Source: Nocardioides litoris
GTDB lineage: Bacteria; Actinomycetota; Actinomycetes; Propionibacteriales; Nocardioidaceae
DNA: 64,000 nt
Direction: 5' to 3'
Assembly: GCF_006346315.1 (NCBI RefSeq)
Contig: NZ_VDMR01000009.1
Location: 62,001-126,000, forward strand
Positions 42,805 to 52,890 of this stretch are shown here, piece by piece. The notes under the pieces were generated by a model, which searched no databases, was not told the origin of the DNA, and was given only the letters and a program-made list of their open reading frames with translations. The translations under genes and the position numbers were made by a program. Within the stretch, counting starts at the first letter, position 1. Each line of letters begins with the position of its first letter.

Positions 42805-44012
42805 GCTGCGTCCCCGCGGCGGGTCAACAGCCGCATGCCGCGGACGAGGGCGGCCGCGGCGACCACGCCGGCACTGCCCACCGGTCCGCTCGTGCGCTGC
42901 ACCCACCGTGCCGGTCCCAGCGACTCCCTGACCCTGGGCCGGGCTCGAGCTTCGAGGAGCACCTGGTAGCGCGACAGTGCAGCCTCCAGCGTGCGTCGTC
43001 CCGCGCGGACGTCGTCGAGGGCCGCCAGCAGGTCGCCCGCGTCGGCGATGGCCGTCGACGCCGACTGTCCCCCGGTCGGGGGCATCGCGTGCACCGCGTC
43101 GCCGAGCACTGCCACCGGCCCGGGGGTCCACCCGAGCATCTCGCCGTGTGGGTCGGCGGCGTGGAAGCGGTAGTGGCCCAGTCGATCGGCCGGGGTGGAG
43201 GCGACCATGCCGCGCGCCCACGGCGACCATCCGGCCATCTGGCGCAGCGCGTCCGGCAGCACGGTGCGCGGGTCCTGGTCGACCGGACGGGCGAGCACCA
43301 GCCCCCACACCCAACCCGGCTCCTCCAGCGGCGTCGCAACGTCGTGCCGGGTCACGAACATCCCGGTGCCCCGTGGGCCGATCGCCAGGGCCGGTCCGTG
43401 GGTCAAGAACGCCGGCGCACCCTCGTCGTGGGGCGCCAGGCCGTCGACCCTGCCCGCAAGCCCGACCAGCCCGATCGGCGCCGAGGTCGCCCGCCCGGCC
43501 GCCTGACGAGCCACCACGGACCCGACGCCGTCGGCCGCGACGAGCAGGTCGCCGTCGAGGTCGCCCCGGTCGGTCACCACCACGACCCCACCGCCGACAC
43601 CCTTGCCGACCTCGCCCCCGGCCGCGGCTCGCCACCCCGTGACACGGACGCCGAGGTCGAGCACGTCGTCGAGGCCGCCGGCGAGGGCCAGCCGCAGAGG
43701 TCGCCGCCCGACGAGCCGGTGCTCGCCTTCCTCGGCCGGCACCCGGACCAGCAGGCGCAACCGCCGGTCAGTCACGTGCATCGCCGTGAACGACCCACCG
43801 CCCGCGCTGACCGACTCGAGCTCATCCCACCGCTCTGCCGGCAGCTCGCGGCGCAGCACGGCGCAGGCCCCGGGGTCGAGGTGCAGCCGGTACCCGCCCG
43901 TGAGGGCCAGGTCGGTGTCGCGCTCCAGCACACGCACCTCGACCCCACGGCGTCGGAGCCCTTGGGCAAGCACCAGTCCACCGATCCCGCCACCGACCAC
44001 CACGATGCGCAT
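42801..44012 (-). CDS. FAD-dependent aromatic monooxygenase-like protein
   Basis: 403 residues. GxGxxG Rossmann motif MRIVVVGGGIGGLVLAQGL at the N-terminus, the LVAADGVGSVVA (DG motif) and GDAVHAMPPTGGQSASTAIADAGDL near residue 290, the FAD-ribityl GD motif, define a p-hydroxybenzoate hydroxylase-type flavoprotein. First gene of the MarR-controlled operon. ATG 44012 lies seven bases after the -10 TACGGT, so it is probably translated from a leaderless mRNA; substrate unknown. Confidence 0.88.
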   Translation of the reverse strand: MRIVVVGGGIGGLVLAQGLRRRGVEVRVLERDTDLALTGGYRLHLDPGACAVLRRELPAERWDELESVSAGGGSFTAMHVTDRRLRLLVRVPAEEGEHRLVGRRPLRLALAGGLDDVLDLGVRVTGWRAAAGGEVGKGVGGGVVVVTDRGDLDGDLLVAADGVGSVVARQAAGRATSAPIGLVGLAGRVDGLAPHDEGAPAFLTHGPALAIGPRGTGMFVTRHDVATPLEEPGWVWGLVLARPVDQDPRTVLPDALRQMAGWSPWARGMVASTPADRLGHYRFHAADPHGEMLGWTPGPVAVLGDAVHAMPPTGGQSASTAIADAGDLLAALDDVRAGRRTLEAALSRYQVLLEARARPRVRESLGPARWVQRTSGPVGSAGVVAAAALVRGMRLLTRRGDAA

Positions 44013-44019
44013 GTCATCC

Positions 44020-44043
44020 ACCGTAGTTTCAGCATCCTGAAAC
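44020..44043 (-). promoter_or_regulatory. Promoter and MarR-type operator (GTTTCAG-CATC-CTGAAAC)
   Basis: Perfect 7-4-7 palindrome at 44026-44043, directly against the -10 TACGGT (44025-44020, minus strand). Seven bases after the -10 comes the ATG of the monooxygenase. Position between -35 and -10 suits repression by the MarR protein of the same operon. Confidence 0.6.
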
Positions 44044-44285
44044 ATCCAGTGCGCGGCGCCCGCTGCCGTTGTCCACTCCGTGCCATCGCCAGACCACGCG
44101 GGAAGCGGGGCCAGCCCGACCGTGCCGACGGGCGGGCGCAGCGCGACGTCCGAGTGGCCGTCTCCACCGTGCGACGTGGGTGCGCGGGTTGAAGCGGGAT
44201 GTGTGATCTGGGTCATGGAGCGCATAGGGTGAGGCTCCTCATCGAGACACGGTGCGACGCCCCACAGCTCGATGAAAGGCAGATC

Positions 44286-44543
44286 ATGTCCATGATCGAC
44301 AACCTCCGCGCCGACGGCGCCGTCACGACGTTGCTGCGCGGTCCGTGCGGCCGCGTCAGGCTGGTCGACTCGCCGGCACCGGGATCACCCGCCCCGTTGC
44401 GACCCATCGCCAGCGGGCACGAACCGCCCCCGGGCGGCGGTGCAGATCCGACTGGACCCGAGACGAACCCGGGGGCAGACGACCCGAGCGACCCTCCCCC
44501 CGACAACCCCTCCGGCCGCGCCAGGACCCGCGCGTCCGCGTGA
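44286..44543 (+). CDS. Possible small proline-rich hypothetical protein
   Basis: 85 residues; AAAGG lies nine bases before ATG 44286. The first 30 residues (MSMIDNLRADGAVTTLLRGP) look like a folded segment; the rest is Pro/Gly/Asp-rich and disordered. No family. It may be spurious: region has few strong coding signals. Confidence 0.3.
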   Translation: MSMIDNLRADGAVTTLLRGPCGRVRLVDSPAPGSPAPLRPIASGHEPPPGGGADPTGPETNPGADDPSDPPPDNPSGRARTRASA

Positions 44544-44942
44544 CCAGTCGAGCGCGCCGATCCACCGCTCGCGGACCGACCAGTGCACCCGGGTCTGCAG
44601 CCCACGCCCATCTCTTGATCGCGACAACCGGGAGCACGAGGTGGTCCCGATCTCCACCAACGGCCGCAGCGACGCCGAGATCGCCCACCGCTCGTGCTAG
44701 GCGTCTCGACCCACGAAGCGCACGTGCACCCAGCAGGTTGCACGATGGGCGTCGAACGGCACTCGCTTGCCATCCTGAGGGGTTCGCGACACGGCCTCGC
44801 GGCCACCACCGAAGCCATTTGAGCCCGGCAGCCCTGTGCAGGGTGAGTCCACGCAGCATCGGTCCCGTCGACCGAGACTCCGCTGTGACCCGTCTTGCGT
44901 CCGCAGGTCTGACGAACTGGGCCGGCAACCCGGCTACAGCCG
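44544..44942. other. Intergenic region without a convincing gene
   Basis: Nearly 400 bases with visibly lower GC than the surrounding genome and only short, inconsistent reading frames on both strands. No repeat, tRNA-like fold or mobile element remnant was recognised. Confidence 0.5.
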
Positions 44943-46022
44943 ATGGTCGCAACCCAGCTGCCCCTCCATGCGAGAGCCGAGCGTGTCCCCGTTCAGACGC
45001 ACCGACCCACCGTCCAGCAACGACACGCCATCTACACGGTCAGCTGTTCGTGCGGCTGGCGGGGAACCGGTGCCTACCTGACTGTCCTCGACGCCTCGGC
45101 CGAGTTCGATGAACACGCACTCGCCATGGCTCTCGAGCCACTCCCGCAACGCACCCGAGCCCGCCCCGCACCCCACCGAGAAAGCGGACGGGCGCACGGA
45201 CCGGCCCCAGTCCACGACGAGCCCGGATCGGCAGGCGGTTGCCGCTGCCCCGCCCCCGGCACAGGAGCAGCAGGCACAGTGAAACCCCTCCCTGAGACCC
45301 GAGTAGCCGCCCACGCCCTCTTCGCGTCCAGGGGTGGGGAGTTCCTGGCTGAGCTGCTCGCCTCGGCCGACCGGGTCCGGGACGTCGTGCCCAGCCTGGT
45401 GGGGGTCAGCCTGACCGCCCTGCGTGACGGCCTCACCTTCACCGTGGTGGCGACCTCCGCGGAGATCGCCGAGATCGACGCGGTCCAGTACCTCGACGGC
45501 GGGCCCTGCGTGACAGGGGCGACGACCGCGACGACCCGGTCCACCGAGGCCGTCGACCACCTCGACGAGGGTGAGTGGCGTGCCTTCGCCCACGCAACGG
45601 CAGCCCGAGGCATCGCCTGCAGCCTGACCCTCCCCATCATCGAGGACGGGACCAGCGTCGGCAGCGTCAACCTGTACGCCGCGCAGCCCGACGCGTTCGA
45701 GACCCACCACGAGGACGTCGCCGCCGTCTTCGCCGCCTGGGCCGGCGGCGCGGTCACGAACGCCGACCTGCCCTTCTCCACCCGCGAGGCTGCCATGTCC
45801 ACGCCCGCGCTCCTGCGCGACCAGGCAGTCGTCGACCAGGCAGTCAGCGTCCTCGTCGCGGCGCGAGAGACCACCGCCGAGCACGCCCGCGCCTGGCTGC
45901 GAGACGCCGCACAACGCGCCGGCGTGCCAGACGTCCACGTGGCCCGCGCCATCATCGACGCCTTCACCCCCAGCGACGGCGAGACCGACCCCGACCCCGA
46001 CCCCGGACCCTCCCCGAGCTGA
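44943..46022 (+). CDS. GAF-ANTAR domain protein with possible zinc-ribbon N-terminus
   Basis: 359 residues from ATG 44943. The C-terminal half is clear: a GAF domain at about 125-250 (TFTVVATSAEIAEIDAVQYL; SLTLPIIEDGTSVGSVNLYA) and an ANTAR RNA-binding domain at about 290-345 (VDQAVSVLVAARETTAEHAR; WLRDAAQRAGV). ANTAR proteins bind nascent RNA to prevent termination. The N-terminus contains TVSCSCGWRGTGAY, a Cys-x-Cys-Gly-Trp element resembling a small zinc site, separated by a linker. A shorter form could start at GTG 45279 (KPLPETRVAAHALF); start uncertain. Confidence 0.7.
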   Translation: MVATQLPLHARAERVPVQTHRPTVQQRHAIYTVSCSCGWRGTGAYLTVLDASAEFDEHALAMALEPLPQRTRARPAPHRESGRAHGPAPVHDEPGSAGGCRCPAPGTGAAGTVKPLPETRVAAHALFASRGGEFLAELLASADRVRDVVPSLVGVSLTALRDGLTFTVVATSAEIAEIDAVQYLDGGPCVTGATTATTRSTEAVDHLDEGEWRAFAHATAARGIACSLTLPIIEDGTSVGSVNLYAAQPDAFETHHEDVAAVFAAWAGGAVTNADLPFSTREAAMSTPALLRDQAVVDQAVSVLVAARETTAEHARAWLRDAAQRAGVPDVHVARAIIDAFTPSDGETDPDPDPGPSPS

Positions 46023-46118
46023 CCCCCTTGGTGACTGTCGAGGGCAGCGCTCCACCCCTCGCGGTCATGTCGGTTGCCCCGGGCGGCTCGCGACCACCGA
46101 CGCGGCCACCTCGTCGAT

Positions 46119-46145
46119 GCGCCCGACCATCCCGACGTGCGGGCG
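46119..46145. repeat. Short recurring element, copy B
   Basis: Same 27-base element as 41286-41312 with one change (ATCCCG for ATGCCG). Lies between the GAF-ANTAR gene and the broken VOC gene. Confidence 0.6.
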
Positions 46146-46240
46146 CAGCCCGACTGGCGGCCCCAGGGCGCTAACCCACAAAGGCGACGCGCCGCCGCAT
46201 GGACGATGATGTGAACGGGTCGCTCAGGTCTGTATGTGGC

Positions 46241-46586
46241 ATGGACGATGACACCTTGCCCGTAACGGCCGTGCTGGCCGCGGTTCCTGTCAGTGACCTC
46301 GACGCCGCGCGACACTTACGAGCGGCTGTTGGGCACCCCTTCGGCTGCATCGCCCGTGCCGGGGCTGGCTCAGAGGGACCTCGGTGTCGGCGTGCTGCAA
46401 GTCGTGGTCGACGCCGACCGGGCCGGCGGCGGTGTGGTGACCCTGATGTTCGATGACCTCTCCGCAGCTGCGGTGGCAGTCGGCGGCCGCGGTATCGAGC
46501 TCGAGGTGGCCGTGGGTGAGGTGGTCAGCGCGGTCACCCGAGTGCTCGATCCCGACGGCAACGCCATCACTCTCGTCGAGGCCTGA
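46241..46586 (+). pseudogene. Broken VOC (glyoxalase-like) family gene
   Basis: Starts MDDDTLPVTAVLAAVPVSDL in one frame, a normal VOC N-terminus, then runs into nonsense; the rest of the fold continues in another frame from YERLLGT (about 46318) through LGVGVLQVVVDADRAGGG and RVLDPDGNAITLVEA. The expected HFYERLL junction is interrupted at about 46312-46322 by what looks like a two-base deletion. The rest is well preserved, so the break seems recent. A sequencing error would explain it equally. Confidence 0.7.
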
Positions 46587-46590
46587 CGGG

Positions 46591-46656
46591 CACCTGACCA
46601 CCCGGCACCTGACCACCCGGCACCTGACCACCCGGCACCTGACCACCCGGCACCTG
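46591..46656. repeat. 15-base minisatellite
   Basis: Four perfect head-to-tail copies of CACCTGACCACCCGG (46591-46650) plus the first six bases of a fifth, beginning four bases after the stop of the broken VOC gene. Not a CRISPR: there are no unique spacers. Confidence 0.95.
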
Positions 46657-46762
46657 CAGTCCCAAACACCCCCGCCCGGGTGGCGTCCGGCCGCAGGCAA
46701 CTTCGTAGCGTGCTCGCACCATCGCGTGCGTCCCCGTTCCAACCAACGTCCTCGGAGGCTTC

Positions 46763-47350
46763 ATGGGTCGCGTCATCGTGGCAACAGCCGTCAGCGTCGA
46801 CGGGTATGCCGAGGGCGCCGGCGGTGACATCTCCGTGATGCCGCTCGACGAGAGCTTCAACGAGCACAACGCCGAGCAGATCGCTGGCGCCGCACAGGTC
46901 CTGTACGGAGCCACCACCTACCGACAGATGGTCAGCTACTGGCCCCAGGTGCCGGACAACCCGGACGCCTCAGCAGCCGAGCGGCGCATCGCCGCCAGGA
47001 TGGCCGAGGGCCTCCCGATCACCGTGGTCTCGGACTCGATCACTGCCGATGACACCGGCCCGTGGCGCGCTCAGACCACCATCATCCGGCGCGACGAGGC
47101 CCACCGAGCCGTCTCGCAGCTACGAGAGGCCGACGGCGACACCGTCATCTTCGGCAGCCGCACCGTGTGGTCCGACCTCCTGGCGCACGGCCTGGTCGAT
47201 GAGCTGCATCTCATGGTCGGACCCAAGATCGTCGCGGGTAGCACCCAGGTCTTCGATGGTGTGCCTACGACGGGCCTGCACCTCATGGGTGTGACCCAGT
47301 TCGACGGATCCCCGGCAGTGGTCCTGCGCTACCGGGTCGAGCACGACTGA
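46763..47350 (+). CDS. RibD C-terminal / dihydrofolate reductase-like protein
   Basis: 195 residues. ATAVSVDGYAEGAGGD at the N-terminus, VLYGATTYRQMVSYWP, and DTVIFGSRTVWSDLLAHGLVDELHLMVGP fit the RibD_C/YwjB/YyaP group of NADPH-dependent reductases. CGGAGG precedes ATG 46763. Many such proteins in actinobacteria have no known substrate. Codon use is less GC-rich than in the neighbouring core genes. Confidence 0.88.
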   Translation: MGRVIVATAVSVDGYAEGAGGDISVMPLDESFNEHNAEQIAGAAQVLYGATTYRQMVSYWPQVPDNPDASAAERRIAARMAEGLPITVVSDSITADDTGPWRAQTTIIRRDEAHRAVSQLREADGDTVIFGSRTVWSDLLAHGLVDELHLMVGPKIVAGSTQVFDGVPTTGLHLMGVTQFDGSPAVVLRYRVEHD

Positions 47351-47399
47351 GTCCCCGCGCACCCGCCCTCTCTCTTTGCGCTGCTCCGGGCCGTGCATC

Positions 47400-47449
47400 G
47401 GCTCCGCCCGACCATGCCGCGATCGTGGGCTCCGCCCGACCATGCCGCG
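47400..47449. repeat. 22-base direct repeat
   Basis: Two copies of GGCTCCGCCCGACCATGCCG+CG (47400-47421 and 47428-47449), separated by six bases. The core CGCCCGACCATGCCG is shared with the elements at 41286 and 46119. Confidence 0.7.
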
Positions 47450-47506
47450 CTGCAAGTGCGAAGCGGAGGCCGTCAGCACCCATCAGCACGTGATCGACGC
47501 GTTTCC

Positions 47507-47530
47507 GTGCACCACGGCGCCGTGGGGCAC
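47507..47530. terminator. Candidate bidirectional terminator hairpin
   Basis: GTGCACCACGGC followed directly by GCCGTGGGGCAC: a 12-base inverted repeat with one mismatch between the 3' ends of the RibD-like gene and rnpB. No T-run on either side, so it is only a candidate. Confidence 0.3.
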
Positions 47531-47588
47531 CACAGCCGTGCCGCGAGCGGTCCCGCCACTGCGTCTGGCAGGCCAGCGGGCCAGGTGC

Positions 47589-47974
47589 GAACGGGCCGGC
47601 CTGTAGGCCGGGTTCTGTCCTCCGCCCTCGCGGGCGGTGGGGCGACCATCCATCTACGACCGCCGTTGCCGACGGCCTCCAGCGACCTACCCGCGCACTC
47701 GGACGAGCAGTCCTCCTGGCCGGAGCCGTCGTGCGCTGTCTGGTCTTGCTCCGGGTGGGGTTTGCCGAGCCACGCCGGTCACCCGGCGTGCTGGTGGTCT
47801 CTTGCTCCACCGTTTCACCCTTGCCGCCCCCGTCTCGCGACGGGGGAGGCGGTCTGTTCTCTGTGGCACTGTCCCGCGGGTCACCCCGGGTGGGTGTTAC
47901 CCACCACCCTGCTCTGCGGAGCCCGGACCTTCCTCGGGGAGTCTCCTCCACGCGGTCGCCCGGCCGGCCCGTTC
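47589..47974 (-). ncRNA. rnpB: RNase P RNA (bacterial type A)
   Basis: Read on the minus strand the RNA starts GAACGGGCCGGCC and ends GGCCGGCCCGTTC, giving a perfect 13-base-pair P1 helix. The 5' part contains GAGGAAAGTCCGGGC-like sequence (GAGGAAGGTCCGGGCTCC), then CAGAGCAGGGTG and ACAGTGCCACAGAGAACAG; the 3' part has the universally conserved block ending in AGAACCCGGCCTACAG. Length 386 fits actinobacterial rnpB. It is the catalytic part of RNase P, which removes tRNA 5' leaders. Confidence 0.97.
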
Positions 47975-47982
47975 GCAGGAGC

Positions 47983-47988
47983 AGCGTA
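47983..47988 (-). promoter_or_regulatory. rnpB -10 element (TACGCT)
   Basis: TACGCT on the minus strand, eight bases before the 5' end of rnpB inferred from the P1 helix, which puts the start of transcription at or near the mature 5' end. Confidence 0.5.
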
Positions 47989-48104
47989 GCGGGCCAGCGC
48001 CCCAGCCGTCCGGTGCCCACCGGGACGCGCACGACGGCGGCGACGACCAGGGTCGGGCCGGTGCCGAGGACCATGGGAGCACCGCTACCAGGGCCAGGCC
48101 GTGT

Positions 48105-49367
48105 TCACCCGTCGGACGGCGCGGGCTCGGTGGCCGGGGGCAGCGTCGCCACCGCGATCAACGTCGTGAGCGGGACGGCGAGCACCAGGCCGATGCTGGT
48201 CGCGAGCGTCCGCACGACCTCCTGGGTGATCTCCTCGGTGGCGAGCAGGTCGCTGCCGGGCAGCTGGTAGAGCCGCAGCACGAGCAGCACGGTGAGCGCC
48301 GTGCCGGCGTAGGCGAAGACGATGGTGTAGATCGTCGAGGCGATGTGGTCGCGGCCGATGCGCATCCCGCTGGCGAACACCGTCACCCGCGACATCTCCG
48401 GGGACGCGGCCCGCAGCTCCCAGACCGCCGAGGCCTGGGTGATGGTGACGTCGTTGAGCACGCCGAGGCCGGCCACGATCACCGCCGCCGCGAACAGGTT
48501 GGAGAACGACAGGTCCGGGGCGAACGTCGAGAGCTGGCGCGAGCCCTCGTCGGCCACCCCCGTCACCCGCGTCGCCCCCACGGCCAGCGACCCGATGAGG
48601 GCCGTCACACCGATGCCGGCGATCGTGCCCGCCAGGGCCGCGCTCGTGCGCAGCGAGAACCCGTGGGTCGTGTAGAGGACGACGTACATGATCGCCACCG
48701 CGCCCACCGCCGCCACCAGCACCGGCGGCTCGCCCGCGAGCAGCGCGGGCAGCAGGAAGAACGCCAGCACCGCCGAGGCGAACCCGAGCCCCAGCAGCGC
48801 CATCAGCCCGCGGAAGCGGGCCACCGCGAGCACCACGACGACGAAGACGGCCAGCATCACGCCCAGCGGGGCCTCGCGGACGATGCCGAAGTAGTTGAGG
48901 GTCGTCTCGGCCCGGCCGTCGCCGGCCGGCGTGCGGATCAGCTTGACCGTGTCGCCGACGGCGAGGTCGGAGGCCAGCACGTCGGGGGGTACGCCGACCG
49001 CGAGGGTCTGCCCGGCGTCCTCGCCCTGGGTGACCCGCACCTCGAGCTGCCCGCAGCCCGCGGCGGCGGTGCCGGCCGGGCAGGGCTCCCCGAGGGCGGT
49101 GACCTCGGCCTGGGGGAAGGTCACGCCGGGGGCGGCGAACTGCACCTGCTCGGCCAGCTCGTCGACCCGGTCGCCGTCGGGCCACAGCAGCGCGACCCCG
49201 GCCAGCACCGCCACCAGGACCGCGACGAGCGACCCCACGAGCACGAGCCGCGGGCCGCCGCGGACCTCCACCTCCGGAGGAGGTCCGCCGTGGGCGTGGC
49301 TGTGGCCGTGGGCCGGGCCGTGGCCGCCGGCCGGCTCGGCGCGGCGACGGGCGTGCGAACCGGCCAC
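48105..49367 (-). CDS. YibE/F-family membrane protein
   Basis: 420 residues. A His-rich N-terminus (GHGPAHGHSHAHGG) precedes a single helix, a 100-residue extracytoplasmic domain with a Cys pair, then seven or eight helices of the YibE/F family (LNDVTITQASAVWELRAASP, SNLFAAAVIVAGLGVLNDVT). Family function is unknown; a transporter-like role is guessed. The His-rich N-terminus suggests metal binding. Start is the ATG immediately after the transglutaminase stop, two bases away, so it is cotranscribed with the ATP-grasp operon. Confidence 0.85.
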   Translation of the reverse strand: MAGSHARRRAEPAGGHGPAHGHSHAHGGPPPEVEVRGGPRLVLVGSLVAVLVAVLAGVALLWPDGDRVDELAEQVQFAAPGVTFPQAEVTALGEPCPAGTAAAGCGQLEVRVTQGEDAGQTLAVGVPPDVLASDLAVGDTVKLIRTPAGDGRAETTLNYFGIVREAPLGVMLAVFVVVVLAVARFRGLMALLGLGFASAVLAFFLLPALLAGEPPVLVAAVGAVAIMYVVLYTTHGFSLRTSAALAGTIAGIGVTALIGSLAVGATRVTGVADEGSRQLSTFAPDLSFSNLFAAAVIVAGLGVLNDVTITQASAVWELRAASPEMSRVTVFASGMRIGRDHIASTIYTIVFAYAGTALTVLLVLRLYQLPGSDLLATEEITQEVVRTLATSIGLVLAVPLTTLIAVATLPPATEPAPSDG

Positions 49368-49368
49368 G

Positions 49369-50208
49369 TCAGGCGAGGCGGGTCAGCTCGACCGACACCT
49401 CGAGCCGCGACGTCGCGGCCCCGGAGTAGATGCCGCTGATGGGCCGCACGTCGGCGTGGTCGCGCCCCTGGGCGATGGTGACGTAGCGGTCGTCGGGCTC
49501 GACGTCGTGGCACGGGTCGAAGGCCCGCCACCCGTCGTCCCACCACTCGACCCAGGCGTGCGACGCGCCGTGCGTGGTGGCCCCGACGACCGGGTCGACC
49601 TCGGGGTGGGCGTACCCGGAGACGTAGCGGGCCGGGATGCCGACCGTGCGCAGGCCGCCGACGACGAGGTGGGCCACGTCCTGGCAGACCCCCGCCCGCT
49701 GCTGCCAGGCCGTCGCCGCGGTGCCGCGGACCTCCGTGCTGCCGGGCACGTGGTCGACCTCGTCGTGCACGAGCTGGCACATGTCGCGCGCGGCCTCGCC
49801 GGGCCGCTCGTGGTCGGCGGCGACCTGCTTGGCCCGCTGGGCGAAGTCGGCCGGGGGAGCGACGAGGTCGGAGAGCGTGAGGTACTCGGTCCACCGGTCG
49901 CTGACCTCGCGGGCCGCGACCTGCTCCCAGGACAGGACAGGGGCGGGGGCCGGGCGCCGCTGGGTCTGCACGGTCGAGGTGGCCGCGACCGTCATCACCT
50001 CGTGGGGGTCGAGCACCTCGAAGGCGGTCACCGCGGTGCCGAAGTAGTCGCGGTACTCCGAGGTCCACGGCTTCGGGGTCACCTCGACCCGGCTGTGCAC
50101 GACGATCTGCTCCGGCGTGGTCACCGGGGTCAGGCGCGCCTGGTTGTAGGACGCGACCGCGCGGCCGTCGTAGGTGAACCTGGTGGTGTGGACGATGCGC
50201 AGCTGCAT
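49369..50208 (-). CDS. Transglutaminase-like (COG1305) protein
   Basis: 279 residues. Starts MQLRIVHTTRFTYDGRAVASYN, the typical bacterial transglutaminase N-terminal domain. Catalytic core: Cys in QQRAGVCQDVAHLVVGGLR, His in TTHGASHAWVEWWDDGWRAFDPCHD with the Asp in DPCHD. Cytosolic: no signal. Third gene of the ATP-grasp / alpha-E / transglutaminase operon, one base before the alpha-E stop. Confidence 0.93.
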   Translation of the reverse strand: MQLRIVHTTRFTYDGRAVASYNQARLTPVTTPEQIVVHSRVEVTPKPWTSEYRDYFGTAVTAFEVLDPHEVMTVAATSTVQTQRRPAPAPVLSWEQVAAREVSDRWTEYLTLSDLVAPPADFAQRAKQVAADHERPGEAARDMCQLVHDEVDHVPGSTEVRGTAATAWQQRAGVCQDVAHLVVGGLRTVGIPARYVSGYAHPEVDPVVGATTHGASHAWVEWWDDGWRAFDPCHDVEPDDRYVTIAQGRDHADVRPISGIYSGAATSRLEVSVELTRLA

Positions 50209-50209
50209 C

Positions 50210-51135
50210 TCACGCCCCTCCCATGCCGTGCCAGGCGAGGGCCTCGGCCCCCGCGAAGAACCGTCGGGTCACCGCGTCGGTGGCCAGCGCGCAGGTGCGC
50301 TGAAGGCGCTCCATCTCCAGCGGGAGGTCGGCCAGCACGTCGGTCAGCGAGCGGTACTCCAGCTCGGCGCGGGTGCGGCCGAGCAGCCGCTGCGCCTCGT
50401 TCTGGAAGCCGGCCCGCTGGCTGGAGGACTCGAGGTTGTCCAGGCACTGCTCGGCCCGGTTGAGCGAGAAGACCACCGAGCGCGGGAACAGCCGGTCGAG
50501 CAGCAGGAACTCCGCCGCCGCGCGCTCGGTCGAGAGCCCGCGGTAGGTGCGCAGGAACGCCTCGTAGCCGCCGCACGCGCGCAGCGTGCCCGTCCACTGG
50601 TCGGTGCTGCCGCTGGTGGCCGCTGCCGTGGCCACCAGGCGGGAGGTCATGTCGGCCCGCTCGATGCAGCGCCCCAGCATGAGGAACTGCCAGCCCTCGT
50701 CACGGGTCATGGTCGCGTCGGCGGTGCCGTTGACCAGGGCGGCGCGCTCGCGGACCCACTGGAAGACGCCCGGCGGCCGGCGGGTGGCGAACCGGCCGGA
50801 GACGATGTCGCGGTGGGTGGTGTTGACGGCCTCCCACAGCGGCACCGACAGCGTCTCCCGGGCCCGGCGAGCGCTCTCGCGGGCGGCGCCGATGGCCGCG
50901 GCGATGGAGACCGGCGAGGCCGGGTCGAAGGCGAGGGTGCGGAGCACGAACTCGACGTCGACACCGGCGGGAGCGTCCTCGACGCCCATGATCGACAGCA
51001 GCCCGCGGCAGGTCTCGTCGACGTCGAGGGTGGCGTCCTCGAGCAGCAGCGAGGTCTGGACGTCGAGGATGCGCGCGGTGTCCTCCGCGCGCTCGACGTA
51101 GCGACCGATCCAGAACATCGACTCCGCGATTCGGC

Positions 51136-51142
<7 letters not shown>
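50210..51142 (-). CDS. Alpha-E domain protein (COG2307)
   Basis: 310 residues, almost entirely helical. Signature start LSRIAESMFWIGRYVERAEDTARI and later ADMTSRLVATAAATSGS, RSVVFSLNRAEQCLDN are typical alpha-E. No enzymatic activity is known; it is thought to act with the ATP-grasp partner. GTG 51142 overlaps the ATP-grasp stop by seven bases. Confidence 0.93.
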
Positions 51143-52863
<1,721 letters not shown>

Positions 52864-52890
52864 GCGCCCGACCCTAGTGGGAGACCGACC

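Noticed and set aside
44199..44543. Longer GTG-started version of the small proline-rich frame
   Set aside because: The upstream part has no conserved character or ribosome site; the ATG at 44286 has one, so only the short form is listed, with low confidence.
46591..46656. Possible CRISPR-like array
   Set aside because: Units are directly abutting 15-base copies without spacers and no cas genes are present.
46453..46827. Reading frame encoding repeated His-Leu-Thr-Thr-Arg
   Set aside because: Arises only because the minisatellite unit is a multiple of three; no ribosome site and overlaps the broken VOC gene and RibD-like gene.
47283..48074. Reading frames across the rnpB gene on both strands
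   Set aside because: The sequence is RNase P RNA with a perfect P1 helix and conserved core; frames there are fortuitous.
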